Assembly (NCBI RefSeq): GCF_037076565.1
Contig: NZ_AP029028.1
Coordinates: 558,001 to 622,000, forward strand
Direction: 5' to 3'
From: Herbaspirillum sp. DW155
Lineage (GTDB): Bacteria; Pseudomonadota; Gammaproteobacteria; Burkholderiales; Burkholderiaceae_D
Length of the DNA: 64,000 nucleotides
Numbering within the stretch: the first letter of the stretch is position 1; each line of letters opens with the position of its first letter. The position numbers and the translations under genes were made by a program. A model generated the notes under the pieces. That model ran no database searches, was not told the DNA's origin, and saw only the letters and a program-made list of their open reading frames with translations. Shown here piece by piece: positions 1-9,779 of the stretch.

Positions 1-867
1 AACGTCTGCAGCGCCGGGCTTGATATCGGCTTTGCCTCACTGAGTTACGCACAGATTGGTTTCCTCGGCATCGTCCAGGGCATCACCGAACTGCTCCCCA
101 TTTCATCGACGGCCCACATGCGCGTGGTGCCGGCCTTCCTGGGCTGGCATGATCCGGGCTCGGCCTTCTCGGCAGCCATGCAGCTGGCCGCGCTGGCGGC
201 CGTCATCAGCTACTTCCGGCGCGACGTGAGCGCGGTCACCGGCGGCAGCCTGGCCGCCTGGCGTCGCCGCGATTTCAACGATCCCATGTTCAAGCTGGCC
301 GTGGCCATCATCCTGGCGACCATTCCCATCGGCATTGCCGGGCTGGCGCTGTCGCATGTCTTGAATGCCTGCGGCTCTCCGCTGCGCAGCCTGAGCGTCA
401 TCGGCTGGTCCTGCATCGTCATGGCGGTGCTGCTGGCGATTTCTGAAATGGTCTGCCGCCATCGCCGCAGCGTCGACCAGATGCGCCTGCGCGATGCCCT
501 GATCGTCGGGCTGGCGCAGGTCGGTGCGCTGATCCCGGGTGTCTCGCGTTCCGGCTCCACGCTCACGGCGGCGCTGTTCCTGAACTTCCGCCGCGAGGAA
601 GCGGCGCGCTTTTCCTTCCTGCTGGGTTTGCCTGCCATCGCCCTGGCCGGCTTGAAGGAACTGGCCGTGCTGCTGCATGCGCATATCCCGCTGGAAGCCT
701 GGGGCGTGCTGCTCTTTGGCCTGGTGGTGGCGAGCGTGTCGGCCTTCGCTGCCATCTGGGGCCTGATGAAATTCCTGGAGCGTTTCTCCACATGGCCCTT
801 CATTGCCTATCGAGCTGCGCTGGGCGTTTTCCTGCTGCTGGCGGTGTCGCGAGGCTGGCTGCAATAA
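1..867 (+). CDS. uppP: Undecaprenyl-diphosphatase UppP/BacA, 5' end outside window
   Basis: Integral membrane phosphatase that converts undecaprenyl diphosphate to the monophosphate carrier used for peptidoglycan and other envelope polymers. The open frame runs from the first base with no start codon, so the true start lies upstream of the window. Two family signatures are visible: the N-terminal GIVQGITELLPISSTAH segment (bases about 67-117) and the second active-site segment IPGVSRSGST (bases about 532-561). Several hydrophobic helices fill the rest. About 288 codons are present, close to the usual 270-290, so only a few N-terminal residues are missing. recQ follows 38 bases downstream on the same strand. 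Confidence 0.93.
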   Translation, partial: NVCSAGLDIGFASLSYAQIGFLGIVQGITELLPISSTAHMRVVPAFLGWHDPGSAFSAAMQLAALAAVISYFRRDVSAVTGGSLAAWRRRDFNDPMFKLAVAIILATIPIGIAGLALSHVLNACGSPLRSLSVIGWSCIVMAVLLAISEMVCRHRRSVDQMRLRDALIVGLAQVGALIPGVSRSGSTLTAALFLNFRREEAARFSFLLGLPAIALAGLKELAVLLHAHIPLEAWGVLLFGLVVASVSAFAAIWGLMKFLERFSTWPFIAYRAALGVFLLLAVSRGWLQ

Positions 868-905
868 AATAGCGCCTTTGCTACGCAGCAGCTTCAGGTT
901 TTTCC

Positions 906-2753
<1,848 letters not shown>

Positions 2754-2823
2754 CGGCAGGAGGCTGGGGATGGGTGGAAAATGGTCAATATGAAGTTTTC
2801 TGCATCAGCTGCCCCGTAGCCCC

Positions 2824-2866
2824 ATGAAAAACGGCATGTCCTGTGAAGGAACATGCCGTTTTTCAT
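2824..2866. terminator. Bidirectional hairpin terminator between recQ and trmB
   Basis: A near-perfect inverted repeat (left arm ATGAAAAACGGCATGT, right arm ACATGCCGTTTTTCAT) around a short loop, with A- and T-runs inside the stem, so that either direction gives a GC stem followed by U residues. It sits between the convergent recQ and trmB stops. Confidence 0.85.
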
Positions 2867-2888
2867 GGAGCCGGGGAGAGCGAATCGA

Positions 2889-3608
2889 TCAGGTGCGCTT
2901 CTCGAACACCAGATCCCACACGCCATGACCCAGGCGCAGGCCACGGTTTTCGAACTTGGTGGTATCGCGGTAATCCGGACGCGGCACGTAGCCGGAGGGA
3001 TCGGTTGCGGTGTTCTTCAGGGTCGGTTCAGCCGACAGCACTTCCAGCATCTGGATTGCGTATTCTTCCCAGTCGGTGGCGCAGTGGATATAGCCACCGG
3101 ACGCCAGGCGCGTGCTGATCAGTTGCACCAGCGGCGACTGGATCAGGCGGCGCTTGTTGTGGCGCGCCTTGTGCCAGGGATCGGGGAAGAACACGTGCAC
3201 GCCGGCCAGCGATCCGGGCGCGATCATGTTGGTGAGGACTTCGACGGCATCGTGCTGGATGATGCGCACGTTTTCCAGCTGGCCTTCGCCGATCAGCTTG
3301 AGGTAGCTGCCCACGCCGGGTGTATGGACTTCGACGCCGATGAAGTTCTTCTCAGGCATCAGGGCCGAGATCTTGGCGCTGGTTTCACCCATGCCGAAGC
3401 CGATCTCGAGGATGGTCGGCGCCTGGCGTCCGAAGGTCGCCGCCAGGTCCAGCGGCGCCTTGTCGTAAGGGACGAGGAAGCGTGGGCCCAGTTCTTCCAG
3501 GGCGCGTCCTTGCGCAACCGACACGCGTCCGGCGCGGGTGACGAAACTACGGATACGGCGCTCGCTGGGATCGTAGAACAGCGGCTTGCCGGATTTGTTT
3601 TCAGACAT
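2889..3608 (-). CDS. trmB: tRNA (guanine-N7-)-methyltransferase TrmB
   Basis: SAM-dependent enzyme that makes m7G46 in the tRNA variable loop. The 239-aa protein shows the SAM-binding GFGMGE motif (about residue 72-77), the acidic [11 protein letters not shown] strand, and the TrmB signature [15 protein letters not shown]. Length and motif order are as in the E. coli enzyme. The start ATG at 3608 lies about 150 bases downstream, on the same strand, of the tRNA-Gly gene, so tRNA and tRNA-modifying gene are neighbours and may be co-transcribed (inference). Confidence 0.97.
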   Translation of the reverse strand: MSENKSGKPLFYDPSERRIRSFVTRAGRVSVAQGRALEELGPRFLVPYDKAPLDLAATFGRQAPTILEIGFGMGETSAKISALMPEKNFIGVEVHTPGVGSYLKLIGEGQLENVRIIQHDAVEVLTNMIAPGSLAGVHVFFPDPWHKARHNKRRLIQSPLVQLISTRLASGGYIHCATDWEEYAIQMLEVLSAEPTLKNTATDPSGYVPRPDYRDTTKFENRGLRLGHGVWDLVFEKRT

Positions 3609-3687
3609 GGATGACTCGAAGCAATTGAGGGCAGCCCGCGAGGTCGCGCCGGTCGGGGGCGGAGGGGAGGGCTGCTGGGAAGCGGTC

Positions 3688-3761
3688 TGGAGCGGGTGAA
3701 GGGGATCGAACCCTCGTCTTAAGCTTGGGAAGCTTCTGCTCTACCATTGAGCTACACCCGC
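3688..3761 (-). tRNA. tRNA-Gly (anticodon CCC)
   Basis: On the minus strand the sequence folds as a 74-nt tRNA including encoded CCA: acceptor GCGGGTG/CACCCGC, D arm GCTC..GAGC, anticodon loop TTCCCAA with anticodon CCC, and T arm with TTCGATC. It matches the pattern of E. coli tRNA-Gly(CCC). The top pair of the anticodon stem is a G-A mismatch as read here. The AT-rich accessory patch starts next to its 5' end. Confidence 0.95.
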
Positions 3762-4018
3762 GAAGACCGGCATTTTACGCGGTTTTAAGGTTGTTGCGAA
3801 CTAGAAGATTGTTCAATAGTAGCGATTCTGAATTAGCCGATTGCTTCAGGCAAGCTCTCGAAAAATCAGTAGTCGCGGAATAAATGATGCAGCGCTTAAG
3901 ACGTAAATCTACCTAAAGGAGGGCAAGAATTGTCTGTGCCCAATCTACTGACCACAGTCAGAAGAAAACTTAGGACTGTTAGCCGAGGTTGTGACGAAAA
4001 AAATCTATTGCCTATGGA
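3762..4018. other. AT-rich intergenic flank of tRNA-Gly, no confident gene
   Basis: Base composition drops sharply to AT-rich here and stays low to about 6.3 kb. On the plus strand an AGGAGG at about 3917 precedes a TTG-initiated frame of about 30 codons ending near 4020. I do not recognise it and treat it as a remnant or chance frame. Confidence 0.4.
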
Positions 4019-4561
4019 CTAACTTGCTTGAGACGGCATTTCGATTTTTGTGATGACTTGCCCTAAATCAGGCAACTTATTTCCTGCGTAAATCAATAAC
4101 TCAAAGTCTGAACTGAGCGTAGCACATGCCCGTACGAAAGTCGTTCGCGAAAGTAGGATATCCTCATGAGCGATACACTTAAGCGCTTTGCATTTATCGT
4201 TGATGTGGGGTGATACGAAGCTGAGCTTCGTGTGCTCGAAACGATGAACAATTTGGTGTGCAAACTCGTTTCTGATTTCACGAATGATGTGTAGGTCCGA
4301 TTTTATGGTCGCACTTACCAATCCTAAAAGACTGCAAAGATCGATTTTTGCAGAGAATGTTGAAAGCGGACCATTGCCAGAAAATAGTCTGCTCCAAGCT
4401 TTATTATCGGAATGAAGCGATGACTCTATCGCGGCAGTCATCGCTTCTTCTACCCATGCCGCACCAACTATCGCCACCCCGCGGTCCGTTTGTTCTTCTA
4501 TCTCTTCAATGAGCGCCAGCATGCGCTTTCGCCCTTCTGCTGAATTTGGATTGAGTCTCAT
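4019..4561 (-). CDS. HEPN/MltR-like protein of unknown function
   Basis: A 180-aa protein resembling the MltR (mannitol operon repressor-like) family in its core: GNGPLSTFSAKIDLCSLLGLV (residues 62-82) followed by an IREIRNEFAH stretch. The RNEFAH segment (R97-x4-H102) fits the Rx4-6H motif of HEPN-fold proteins, many of which are RNases or toxins, so catalytic RNA cleavage is possible but not shown. No signal peptide or membrane helix. Its AT-rich codon usage differs from the surrounding GC-rich genes, indicating horizontal transfer. No antitoxin-like partner of the MNT type is adjacent. Neighbours on the same strand are a 57-aa protein and a nuclease-like protein. Confidence 0.6.
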   Translation of the reverse strand: MRLNPNSAEGRKRMLALIEEIEEQTDRGVAIVGAAWVEEAMTAAIESSLHSDNKAWSRLFSGNGPLSTFSAKIDLCSLLGLVSATIKSDLHIIREIRNEFAHQIVHRFEHTKLSFVSPHINDKCKALKCIAHEDILLSRTTFVRACATLSSDFELLIYAGNKLPDLGQVITKIEMPSQAS

Positions 4562-4840
4562 GTGGATGGCACTGGTTTAATAGAGCTAGGTGGAAGAAGT
4601 GGAATTTTCTGGATCTAGTATCGGCCTAGCTACTGATTCAAATTATTGAGCACGCATGCTTTGCAAAAAGCTGATCAAACTGGGTGATTACATATGCACT
4701 CACGTTGGGCTACACCGCCAAGAGCCGATCATAATGCTCCGGAAAACTGAGGTCGGTTATAAGGAGCGGGAATTGGAGGACGGAGGTCGCTCATGCTTGT
4801 TGTAAGGCAAATTAATCCAAAGTAACTTCTGTTTCCCAGT
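4562..4840. other. AT-rich intergenic region, no gene seen
   Basis: About 280 bases between the HEPN/MltR-like gene and the 57-aa gene. It contains only very short frames. It presumably carries the promoter of the minus-strand HEPN/MltR-like gene, but I see no clear consensus. Confidence 0.4.
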
Positions 4841-5014
4841 TTACTTATCCTTATCTTGTTCCTTGGCCTCCCGCGCCTTCCTCTCTTTGGCATATTTCTC
4901 CGACATCTTGCGCCACTGATTCAATTGCCGGAAGTAAGTCCTTTTGACGCTGACCTCCGAGAGAGGTTGGATAGCCCGGACTGGACTGACGGGTGGAACG
5001 CGACGTTCGCTCAT
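4841..5014 (-). CDS. Small charged protein, 57 aa, unknown function
   Basis: A minus-strand frame starting with ATG at 5014 and preceded by a strong AGGAG ribosome site eight bases upstream. The protein starts MSERRVPPVSPVRAIQPLSE and ends in a Lys/Glu-rich helix (residues about 34-57, with YAKERKAREAKEQDKDK), giving a basic, probably helical protein. It is more plausible than the plus-strand frame over the same bases because of the ribosome site and residue composition. It lies in the AT-rich patch between two other unrecognised genes on the same strand; function is unknown, possibly a nucleic-acid-binding accessory protein. Confidence 0.6.
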   Translation of the reverse strand: MSERRVPPVSPVRAIQPLSEVSVKRTYFRQLNQWRKMSEKYAKERKAREAKEQDKDK

Positions 5015-5128
5015 GATCTCTTCTCCTACTGGGCTTGTTTGCTCGCTGTTGTCATCTGCCAGCGAGACTTTAAATCATTACCGTACTAATCTCGGAGAGC
5101 AGGTCAAATAGAAGCTGAGAAAACTACG

Positions 5129-6157
5129 CTATTGCCACTTCCTTTCACTGAGACCCCTGGCAATTTCTTCTAAGTTGTCGGGTATCGACGCTAGATAGTT
5201 TTTAAGATCAAGATATCTGTGCCCCATAATTCCCCCGTCTGATTCTTTGCGGAAGTCACAAGCCACCATTTCATCGCATAAGAAAAATTGCGTCTCTGTG
5301 GTCAGGTCCCATCCATTGTTCTCTTTGGCTTCTCTGGCAACAGCAATAATCCGAGCAATTTCTTCGGAAGTTAGTATTGCAGAGGAAGGCCTCTTCCTCT
5401 TTGCATCAACCGCTTCTACAGTATTTTTTTCCAGATTTATATCGCATATAACTACCTTGCTGATTTTTCCTAGTGCTCGGATTCCCTTCTGGTGATATAT
5501 CCCGAGATAGGCAGAATGGCGGCGGCTCCAAGTAGATGGGCAATAGTAGAGTTTATAACGGATATTTTCCCGGAACGAACGGCCGCACGGCGGAGCAAAT
5601 ATCGTATGGCTATCTGTATCAAGTAATTTTTCTTCGCTACAAAAGGCCTCGAAATCTGCTGCTAAAGCCAACATTTCCTCGTCGTGTTCAGAAAGACATC
5701 TTCTGAAATGCGATATGACCTTCTCAAATGAAGTTTGCAAGATTTGGGGGCCTCCAGATTCATCTCTCTGTAATGATCTGATTTCCTCTTGACTTAACGC
5801 AGGGCCGTTAGTACTCAGTAAAAGCAAGTATTGCTGTGGTTGTCCCTGCTTAAAATGAGACAGATGATTTCTTAGCTGTTCTATTCGAAAGTTTGGGCCT
5901 AATTTTGTCTCGATCGCAATCTTGAACCCCTCTTGATAGATGTACCCGTCAAGTATGCTTCTTTCGGTGCCGATCTGTTGTTTGAAGTGAAGCGAGATAT
6001 CAGGGACAGCCGCATCTTCTTCTGCACACAACAACGAAAAAAATTTTTCAAATTTCAAACGGTTGTAGCTGTGCAGCTTGCTAAGAAATAGCAGACTGTT
6101 ATTCGTTACAAGATTTTCCTTTTGCGAATATCTTTGGAAGAAATGTATTGAGCTCAT
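5129..6157 (-). CDS. PD-(D/E)XK nuclease-like protein
   Basis: A 342-aa protein with an N-terminal region fitting the PD-(D/E)XK nuclease fold: helix with E14, then LD70G and, after a hydrophobic strand, IE83TK85 (D-x12-E-x-K). The segment QYLLLLST (about residues 109-116) would be the next core strand. The C-terminal half has no recognised domain and contains a Cys-poor alpha/beta stretch with RYKLYYCPSTW. No ATPase, methylase or helicase accompanies it, so a standard restriction system is not present. AT-rich codon use sets it apart from flanking genes. Likely DNA-processing or defence function by fold inference only. Confidence 0.6.
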   Translation of the reverse strand: MSSIHFFQRYSQKENLVTNNSLLFLSKLHSYNRLKFEKFFSLLCAEEDAAVPDISLHFKQQIGTERSILDGYIYQEGFKIAIETKLGPNFRIEQLRNHLSHFKQGQPQQYLLLLSTNGPALSQEEIRSLQRDESGGPQILQTSFEKVISHFRRCLSEHDEEMLALAADFEAFCSEEKLLDTDSHTIFAPPCGRSFRENIRYKLYYCPSTWSRRHSAYLGIYHQKGIRALGKISKVVICDINLEKNTVEAVDAKRKRPSSAILTSEEIARIIAVAREAKENNGWDLTTETQFFLCDEMVACDFRKESDGGIMGHRYLDLKNYLASIPDNLEEIARGLSERKWQ

Positions 6158-6374
6158 ATCCTTTGTTGACCATGAACAATATAAAAAATAGCGCAGTTAA
6201 GAACTTGGCCTCCTGCTCGTTGCGATCTTCCTTGTTTTCGCTATTCAACGCCGGTGTTTCTCCGGATGTACTGCTCAGCACCACGTGATGGATCGCTTTG
6301 CGAAGCAATAAGCGGAGTCCAAACAGCAGAGGGATGCCAAATACCAAGCAAGGGCTGGCCGATGCTGATGACCC

Positions 6375-7145
6375 TTACTTGTCTTCCGGCAACAACCCAT
6401 GCTCCACCATCCCCCTACGCGCCTCCTGCCCCGCAAACATGGTCAAGAAAGCCCGCCCCGCCACAGCAGATCCCGAGCGCGTCCCAACCGCGCCGGCATA
6501 CACGGTGTAGCTCTGAATGGCAGCCGGCAACGGCCCCACCAGCTGCGCCCCTCTGACCAGCAGAATTTCACTCTGCTGATGCAAGGCCAGCGCAGCGCTG
6601 CCATCCACCAGCTTTTCTGCCACCAACCCGCCCGGCACCAACACTTCTTTGGCATGCATCTGCGCAGCGATGCCCAACTGCGCAAACAATTTTTCCAGAT
6701 AGATACCACTCGATCCCCCCGCCTTCGGATCAATCAGCGCAACAGAGGGCGCATCCAGCAATGCCTTCCTGAATTGCGCGACGGTAGCGATCAGCGGCAA
6801 TGGCGCACCTTGCTTCACCGCCACCGCGATGCCCACATGCGCAATCGGCCGGCTGCTGGACAAGTTCAGATAGCCATCCTTGCCCAGCGCGCTCAACACG
6901 CCTTCCGGCAGCACCGCCACGTCGAAGGCCGCTCCTGAACGCACACGTTTATCCATCGCACCGCCGGTCGCATTCTCCACCGTCACATGGATGCCGCTGC
7001 GCTGTTCAAAGTCCGCAGCAACCATGCGCACGACCGGCGCAATGGCGCCGGCAGCGAATACCTTGAGCTCCTCCGCCGAAGCAGGCGATGCGATCGAGAC
7101 GGACAGGGAGGCGAGAGCAAAAAGCGAGACACAGAATGAACGCAC
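6375..7145 (-). CDS. ModA-like periplasmic substrate-binding protein
   Basis: A 256-aa secreted protein: hydrophobic signal peptide ending at about SPASA-EE (residues 23-26), followed by the type II binding-protein start LKVFAAGAIAPVVRMVAADFEQRSG, typical of ModA/molybdate-type extracellular proteins. The TGGAMDKRVRSGAAFDVAVL stretch matches the ligand-loop region. No permease or ATPase (modB, modC) is adjacent, so the ligand (molybdate, tungstate or another oxyanion, or an organic compound) cannot be assigned. GC content returns to the genomic level here, marking the right edge of the AT-rich patch. Confidence 0.8.
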   Translation of the reverse strand: MRSFCVSLFALASLSVSIASPASAEELKVFAAGAIAPVVRMVAADFEQRSGIHVTVENATGGAMDKRVRSGAAFDVAVLPEGVLSALGKDGYLNLSSSRPIAHVGIAVAVKQGAPLPLIATVAQFRKALLDAPSVALIDPKAGGSSGIYLEKLFAQLGIAAQMHAKEVLVPGGLVAEKLVDGSAALALHQQSEILLVRGAQLVGPLPAAIQSYTVYAGAVGTRSGSAVAGRAFLTMFAGQEARRGMVEHGLLPEDK

Positions 7146-7335
7146 GGTTTCTCCAGGATATCGATCACGGTCGATGAGACAGGCGCAAGAAGAAGGGAAG
7201 GACAGCCGCGCTGATTATACGTCGTGTGGTTTTACCGCGTTGGCGCTGCGCGGCCGGGGCGACAGGAGCGCCTCGCACCCGGAATGTAATGGTCATCTTC
7301 GGGCTTACCTGTCACGGCCCCACGCCCTCCATCCC

Positions 7336-7401
7336 ATGCTGCGCGCACTGCATGACGCTGGCGTTCCCGTCATCTTCATCGATTTCCGCGACACTTCCCC
7401 T
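7336..7401 (+). pseudogene. Remnant of siderophore ABC binding protein (FecB/FhuD-like)
   Basis: In frame +1 the bases encode MLRALHDAGVPVIFIDFRDT, which resembles the conserved middle of iron-siderophore binding proteins (leucine-rich helix, then a strand with GVPVVFxDxR). The frame has no proper start, signal peptide or C-terminal lobe. It is followed within 15 bases, in another frame, by a fragment resembling the permease that normally follows in such operons. Call rests on short sequence similarity recognised by eye. Confidence 0.5.
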
Positions 7402-7415
7402 TGCTGCCATCGGGC

Positions 7416-7568
7416 ATGATCATTTCGGCCAGTGCGTGCGTGAGCGCACTGTTGTCGGTGCTGGTGCTGGAACGGGGGCACAGTGGCGCGGTGGCGCCAC
7501 ACATCGCCCGGCTGCTGCTGGGCGAGGATCATCGTTATTATCTTCCGGGTCGTGCCATGAGGCGTCAT
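7416..7568 (+). pseudogene. Remnant of FecCD-type siderophore permease
   Basis: In frame +3 the bases encode a hydrophobic run then GAVAPHIARLLLGEDHRYYLPGRAM, closely resembling the cytoplasmic-loop signature of FecCD/BtuC permeases (G-V-PH-x-RLLxGxDHRxLLP). Only about 50 codons survive of a family that is usually about 330 aa, and the frame then runs into sequence that is the antisense of the next gene. Gene order with the preceding fragment (binding protein, then permease) is that of siderophore ABC operons. Interpreted as an internal-deletion relic. Confidence 0.6.
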
Positions 7569-7574
7569 CTCAGA

Positions 7575-8369
7575 TCAAAGACGCGTGCCGGGCCGAAAGC
7601 CCGCCGAGGCATTCCAGTCGCCAAACGCCCGCGACTTTACGCCGGTCTGGATCAGGCACTTTTTCATCAGCCTCAACACCACCAGCGCCAGCCCGAACAT
7701 CACGACCAGCAATCCCGTGCGCACCAGCGCTTCGCCCCACATCGGCAGGCCCGGTGTGGGCAAGAGAAAGCGTACCTGTCCGGCCTGCGCTGGCCAGATC
7801 ATCATTCCTGCCAGCCATCCCATCTTCGGCACGAACGGCAACATCACCCGCCATCGCAGCACCACCGGTCCGCAGAACAATAGCCAGTACGTGAACACCA
7901 GCAGCGGCAAGAGTACGTGACGCAGCGTACTCACTACGGCCGGCAGCAGTTCCAACCGCTGTCCCGATGCCACTCCCGCATCAGCCATCCCGGCAAGGAC
8001 GACGCAGACGAGCAAGACCGCCAGCGTTGCTGAGGTACCTGTAGGGGCGGACAACCCACGCTGCTCGCGCCACAGCAGTTGCGCGAAACAGCCGCCGCAC
8101 AGCAGGCCAGTGAGCACGCTCGTGACGACGGCGGTTAATGGCAGCGCGCGATGCAGCAGCACCGCCGCCACCAGCGCGATGCCAGCCACGGCGATGCTCA
8201 TCTGCATGGCTCGCCGGACGCGCCGATGCAGCGGCAATACGTGGAGGTCATCGTTCACGGCCGCTGCCTCGGTGCGGATCGGGGCAGCGGTGTCTGCGCA
8301 GCGAAGCAGGCGCGCAAGAGAAGGTGCATGCGAAGCGGCAAGCGGCATGGAAAAACTCCTCGGCGCCAC
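7575..8369 (-). CDS. Multi-pass membrane protein, possibly Pr6Pr family
   Basis: A protein of up to 264 aa with a hydrophilic N-terminus and about six hydrophobic helices (starting near residue 58). The segment RHVLLPLLVFTYWLLFCG followed by a tryptophan-containing loop recalls the Pr6Pr family of membrane proteins, but similarity is loose. The start is uncertain: ATG 8369 is used here, but a later start such as the methionine at about residue 56 would also keep all helices. A palindrome (8410-8430) and twin repeats lie upstream, shared with the divergent SDR-like gene. Confidence 0.6.
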   Translation of the reverse strand: MAPRSFSMPLAASHAPSLARLLRCADTAAPIRTEAAAVNDDLHVLPLHRRVRRAMQMSIAVAGIALVAAVLLHRALPLTAVVTSVLTGLLCGGCFAQLLWREQRGLSAPTGTSATLAVLLVCVVLAGMADAGVASGQRLELLPAVVSTLRHVLLPLLVFTYWLLFCGPVVLRWRVMLPFVPKMGWLAGMMIWPAQAGQVRFLLPTPGLPMWGEALVRTGLLVVMFGLALVVLRLMKKCLIQTGVKSRAFGDWNASAGFRPGTRL

Positions 8370-8409
8370 GTCGTGGCAAGGGGGGAAGAGAGATCAGTCA
8401 GGGGAGGCA

Positions 8410-8430
8410 GCATTAAGCAAATTTTAATGC
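8410..8430. promoter_or_regulatory. Palindrome GCATTAA-N7-TTAATGC upstream of membrane-protein gene
   Basis: Perfect 7-bp arms separated by 7 AT-rich bases, 40 bases upstream of the minus-strand gene starting at 8369. It could be an operator or part of its promoter. No known regulator is assigned. Confidence 0.4.
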
Positions 8431-8449
8431 TCGCTCCATCAAATGAAAT

Positions 8450-8538
8450 CAGTCTGTTTGGACTGGAAAGCCGTGCGCATGAAGTCCATTGCCTGCACGC
8501 AACCTGTATGTCCAACGTCGTCCAGTCCATTTGGACTG
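8450..8538. promoter_or_regulatory. Two copies of CAGTC-N2-TTTGGACTG, candidate operators
   Basis: CAGTCTGTTTGGACTG (8450-8465) and CAGTCCATTTGGACTG (8523-8538) differ at two positions. Each is a dyad (CAGTC..GACTG). They are spaced 73 bp start to start, about seven helical turns, in the divergent intergenic region between the membrane-protein gene and the SDR-like gene. The right copy lies just upstream of a TATAAT at 8562-8567. Confidence 0.55.
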
Positions 8539-8561
8539 CTTCATTTCTGCAGGTCCTCCCT

Positions 8562-8567
8562 TATAAT
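8562..8567 (+). promoter_or_regulatory. Probable sigma70 -10 (TATAAT) of the SDR-like gene
   Basis: A consensus TATAAT about 110 bases upstream of the chosen SDR start. A -35 near 8540 (TTCATT) is poor, which would fit a regulated promoter with the upstream dyad at 8523-8538. Confidence 0.45.
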
Positions 8568-8675
8568 TTTCTGCCCCTTTTTTTCAGGAATGGGCAGCGG
8601 GCTCCGCCCACATTTCACTGGCCGGCATGGGGTATGCCGGTCCTTGCTTCGTCTCCTGTGGAACGCTCATCGTCT

Positions 8676-9779
8676 ATGTTGTTGCTTACCGGAAGTACCG
8701 GCTTCATCGGGGGAGCGCTGGCCGCTCGTCTCATCAAGACACCGCGCTGGGAGCGCACGCTGTTCCTGGTCCGCTCGGCCAACCGCGAAGAAGGACGCGC
8801 ACGTCTTGTCGCCAACCTGCGCCTGCATGGCGTGAGCGAACAGAATCTGCTGCGGCTGTCGCCCGGGCAGATCATCTGCGGCGACCTTACCGGCGTGGAG
8901 CGTTGGATCGATGATCCGCGCCTGCTGCAGGTCAGCGATGTGGTGAACTCGGCGGCACTGGCCTCCTTCGGCAGCCACCGCTCGATCTTTCCCACCAATG
9001 TCGATGGCGTTCTCAGCATGGCCCATGGGCTCAGTCGCGGCCGCAAGCTGCGGCGTTTCATACAGATCGGTACCGGCATGTCCTGCGGCCGCAATGCGCC
9101 GCGTCCTGTGTCGGAAGACTATGCCCCCGGTGATGACGTGGAGCACTACCTCGACTACACCGCCAGCAAGTACCAGGCCGAACAGCGCCTGCGCAGCGAA
9201 TTGCCGGAACTGCCGCTGGTGATCGCGCGGCCCTCCATCGTGGTCGGCCATACCGAACTGGGATGCGCCGCCTCGGGCAGCATCTACTGGGTATTCCGCC
9301 TGGCGCGCGCCTTGCAGGCTTTTCCGTGCGAACTGGATCAGAAGATCGACGTGATCCCCGTGGACTATTGCGCCGAGGCCCTGCACCTGTTGCTGGAAAA
9401 AGCGACCCTCAAATACTCGGCCTACAACATCTCTTCCGGCCCCGCGCACGCCTGCACTTTCGGCCAGATCGACGAAGCCATCAGCGTGGGAACGGGCGGC
9501 AAGAAAATGTCGCGCTACCGCCAGACCCGTTACGAAAGCTTCTTGCAGATGCAGGACCGCTTCAAGGATCTGATCGGCCCCTGCAACCGGCGCATCGTGC
9601 TCAAGGCGATTCGTTCGTATGGGTATTTTGCGGCCGAGGAAGTGCTCTTCGACAATGCGCGCCTGATGGAAGAGGGCATGCGGCCGCCGCAGCCGCTGAC
9701 GCATTACGTGACGCTGTGCGAGCGTACCAGCAAGGATATTCTGATCGCCCAGCAGATGAAGTACGACTACAAGACCTGA
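8676..9779 (+). CDS. SDR/fatty-acyl-reductase-like NAD(P)-binding protein
   Basis: A 367-aa extended short-chain dehydrogenase: Rossmann motif LLLTGSTGFIGG at the very start, strand FLVRSANREEG, and the active-site YTASKYQAEQ (Tyr-x3-Lys) about residue 165. The overall pattern (NAD_binding_4 / thioester-reductase-like) suggests reduction of an acyl thioester or an epimerase-like role; the substrate is unknown. The open frame extends far upstream, but ATG 8676 places the Rossmann strand at residue 1; ATG 8634 is an alternative. No strong ribosome site precedes either. The stop is embedded in an 11-bp triple repeat. Confidence 0.75.
   Translation: MLLLTGSTGFIGGALAARLIKTPRWERTLFLVRSANREEGRARLVANLRLHGVSEQNLLRLSPGQIICGDLTGVERWIDDPRLLQVSDVVNSAALASFGSHRSIFPTNVDGVLSMAHGLSRGRKLRRFIQIGTGMSCGRNAPRPVSEDYAPGDDVEHYLDYTASKYQAEQRLRSELPELPLVIARPSIVVGHTELGCAASGSIYWVFRLARALQAFPCELDQKIDVIPVDYCAEALHLLLEKATLKYSAYNISSGPAHACTFGQIDEAISVGTGGKKMSRYRQTRYESFLQMQDRFKDLIGPCNRRIVLKAIRSYGYFAAEEVLFDNARLMEEGMRPPQPLTHYVTLCERTSKDILIAQQMKYDYKT

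Noticed and set aside
3688-3761. Possible att site for the AT-rich patch at the tRNA 3' end
   Set aside because: The accessory genes are on the 5' side of the tRNA, and no direct repeat of the tRNA 3' end was seen at the other end of the patch, nor any integrase.
4856-5089. Plus-strand 77-codon frame
   Set aside because: No ribosome site; the minus-strand frame over the same bases has a strong one and a more protein-like product.
6099-6347. 82-codon minus-strand frame overlapping the nuclease-like gene start
   Set aside because: It overlaps the start of the nuclease-like gene in another frame and lacks a ribosome site.
7226-7894. Plus-strand frame of 222 codons
   Set aside because: Product is Ser/Pro/Arg-rich and overlaps the antisense of the membrane protein; the FecB/FecCD-like fragments in other frames explain this region better.
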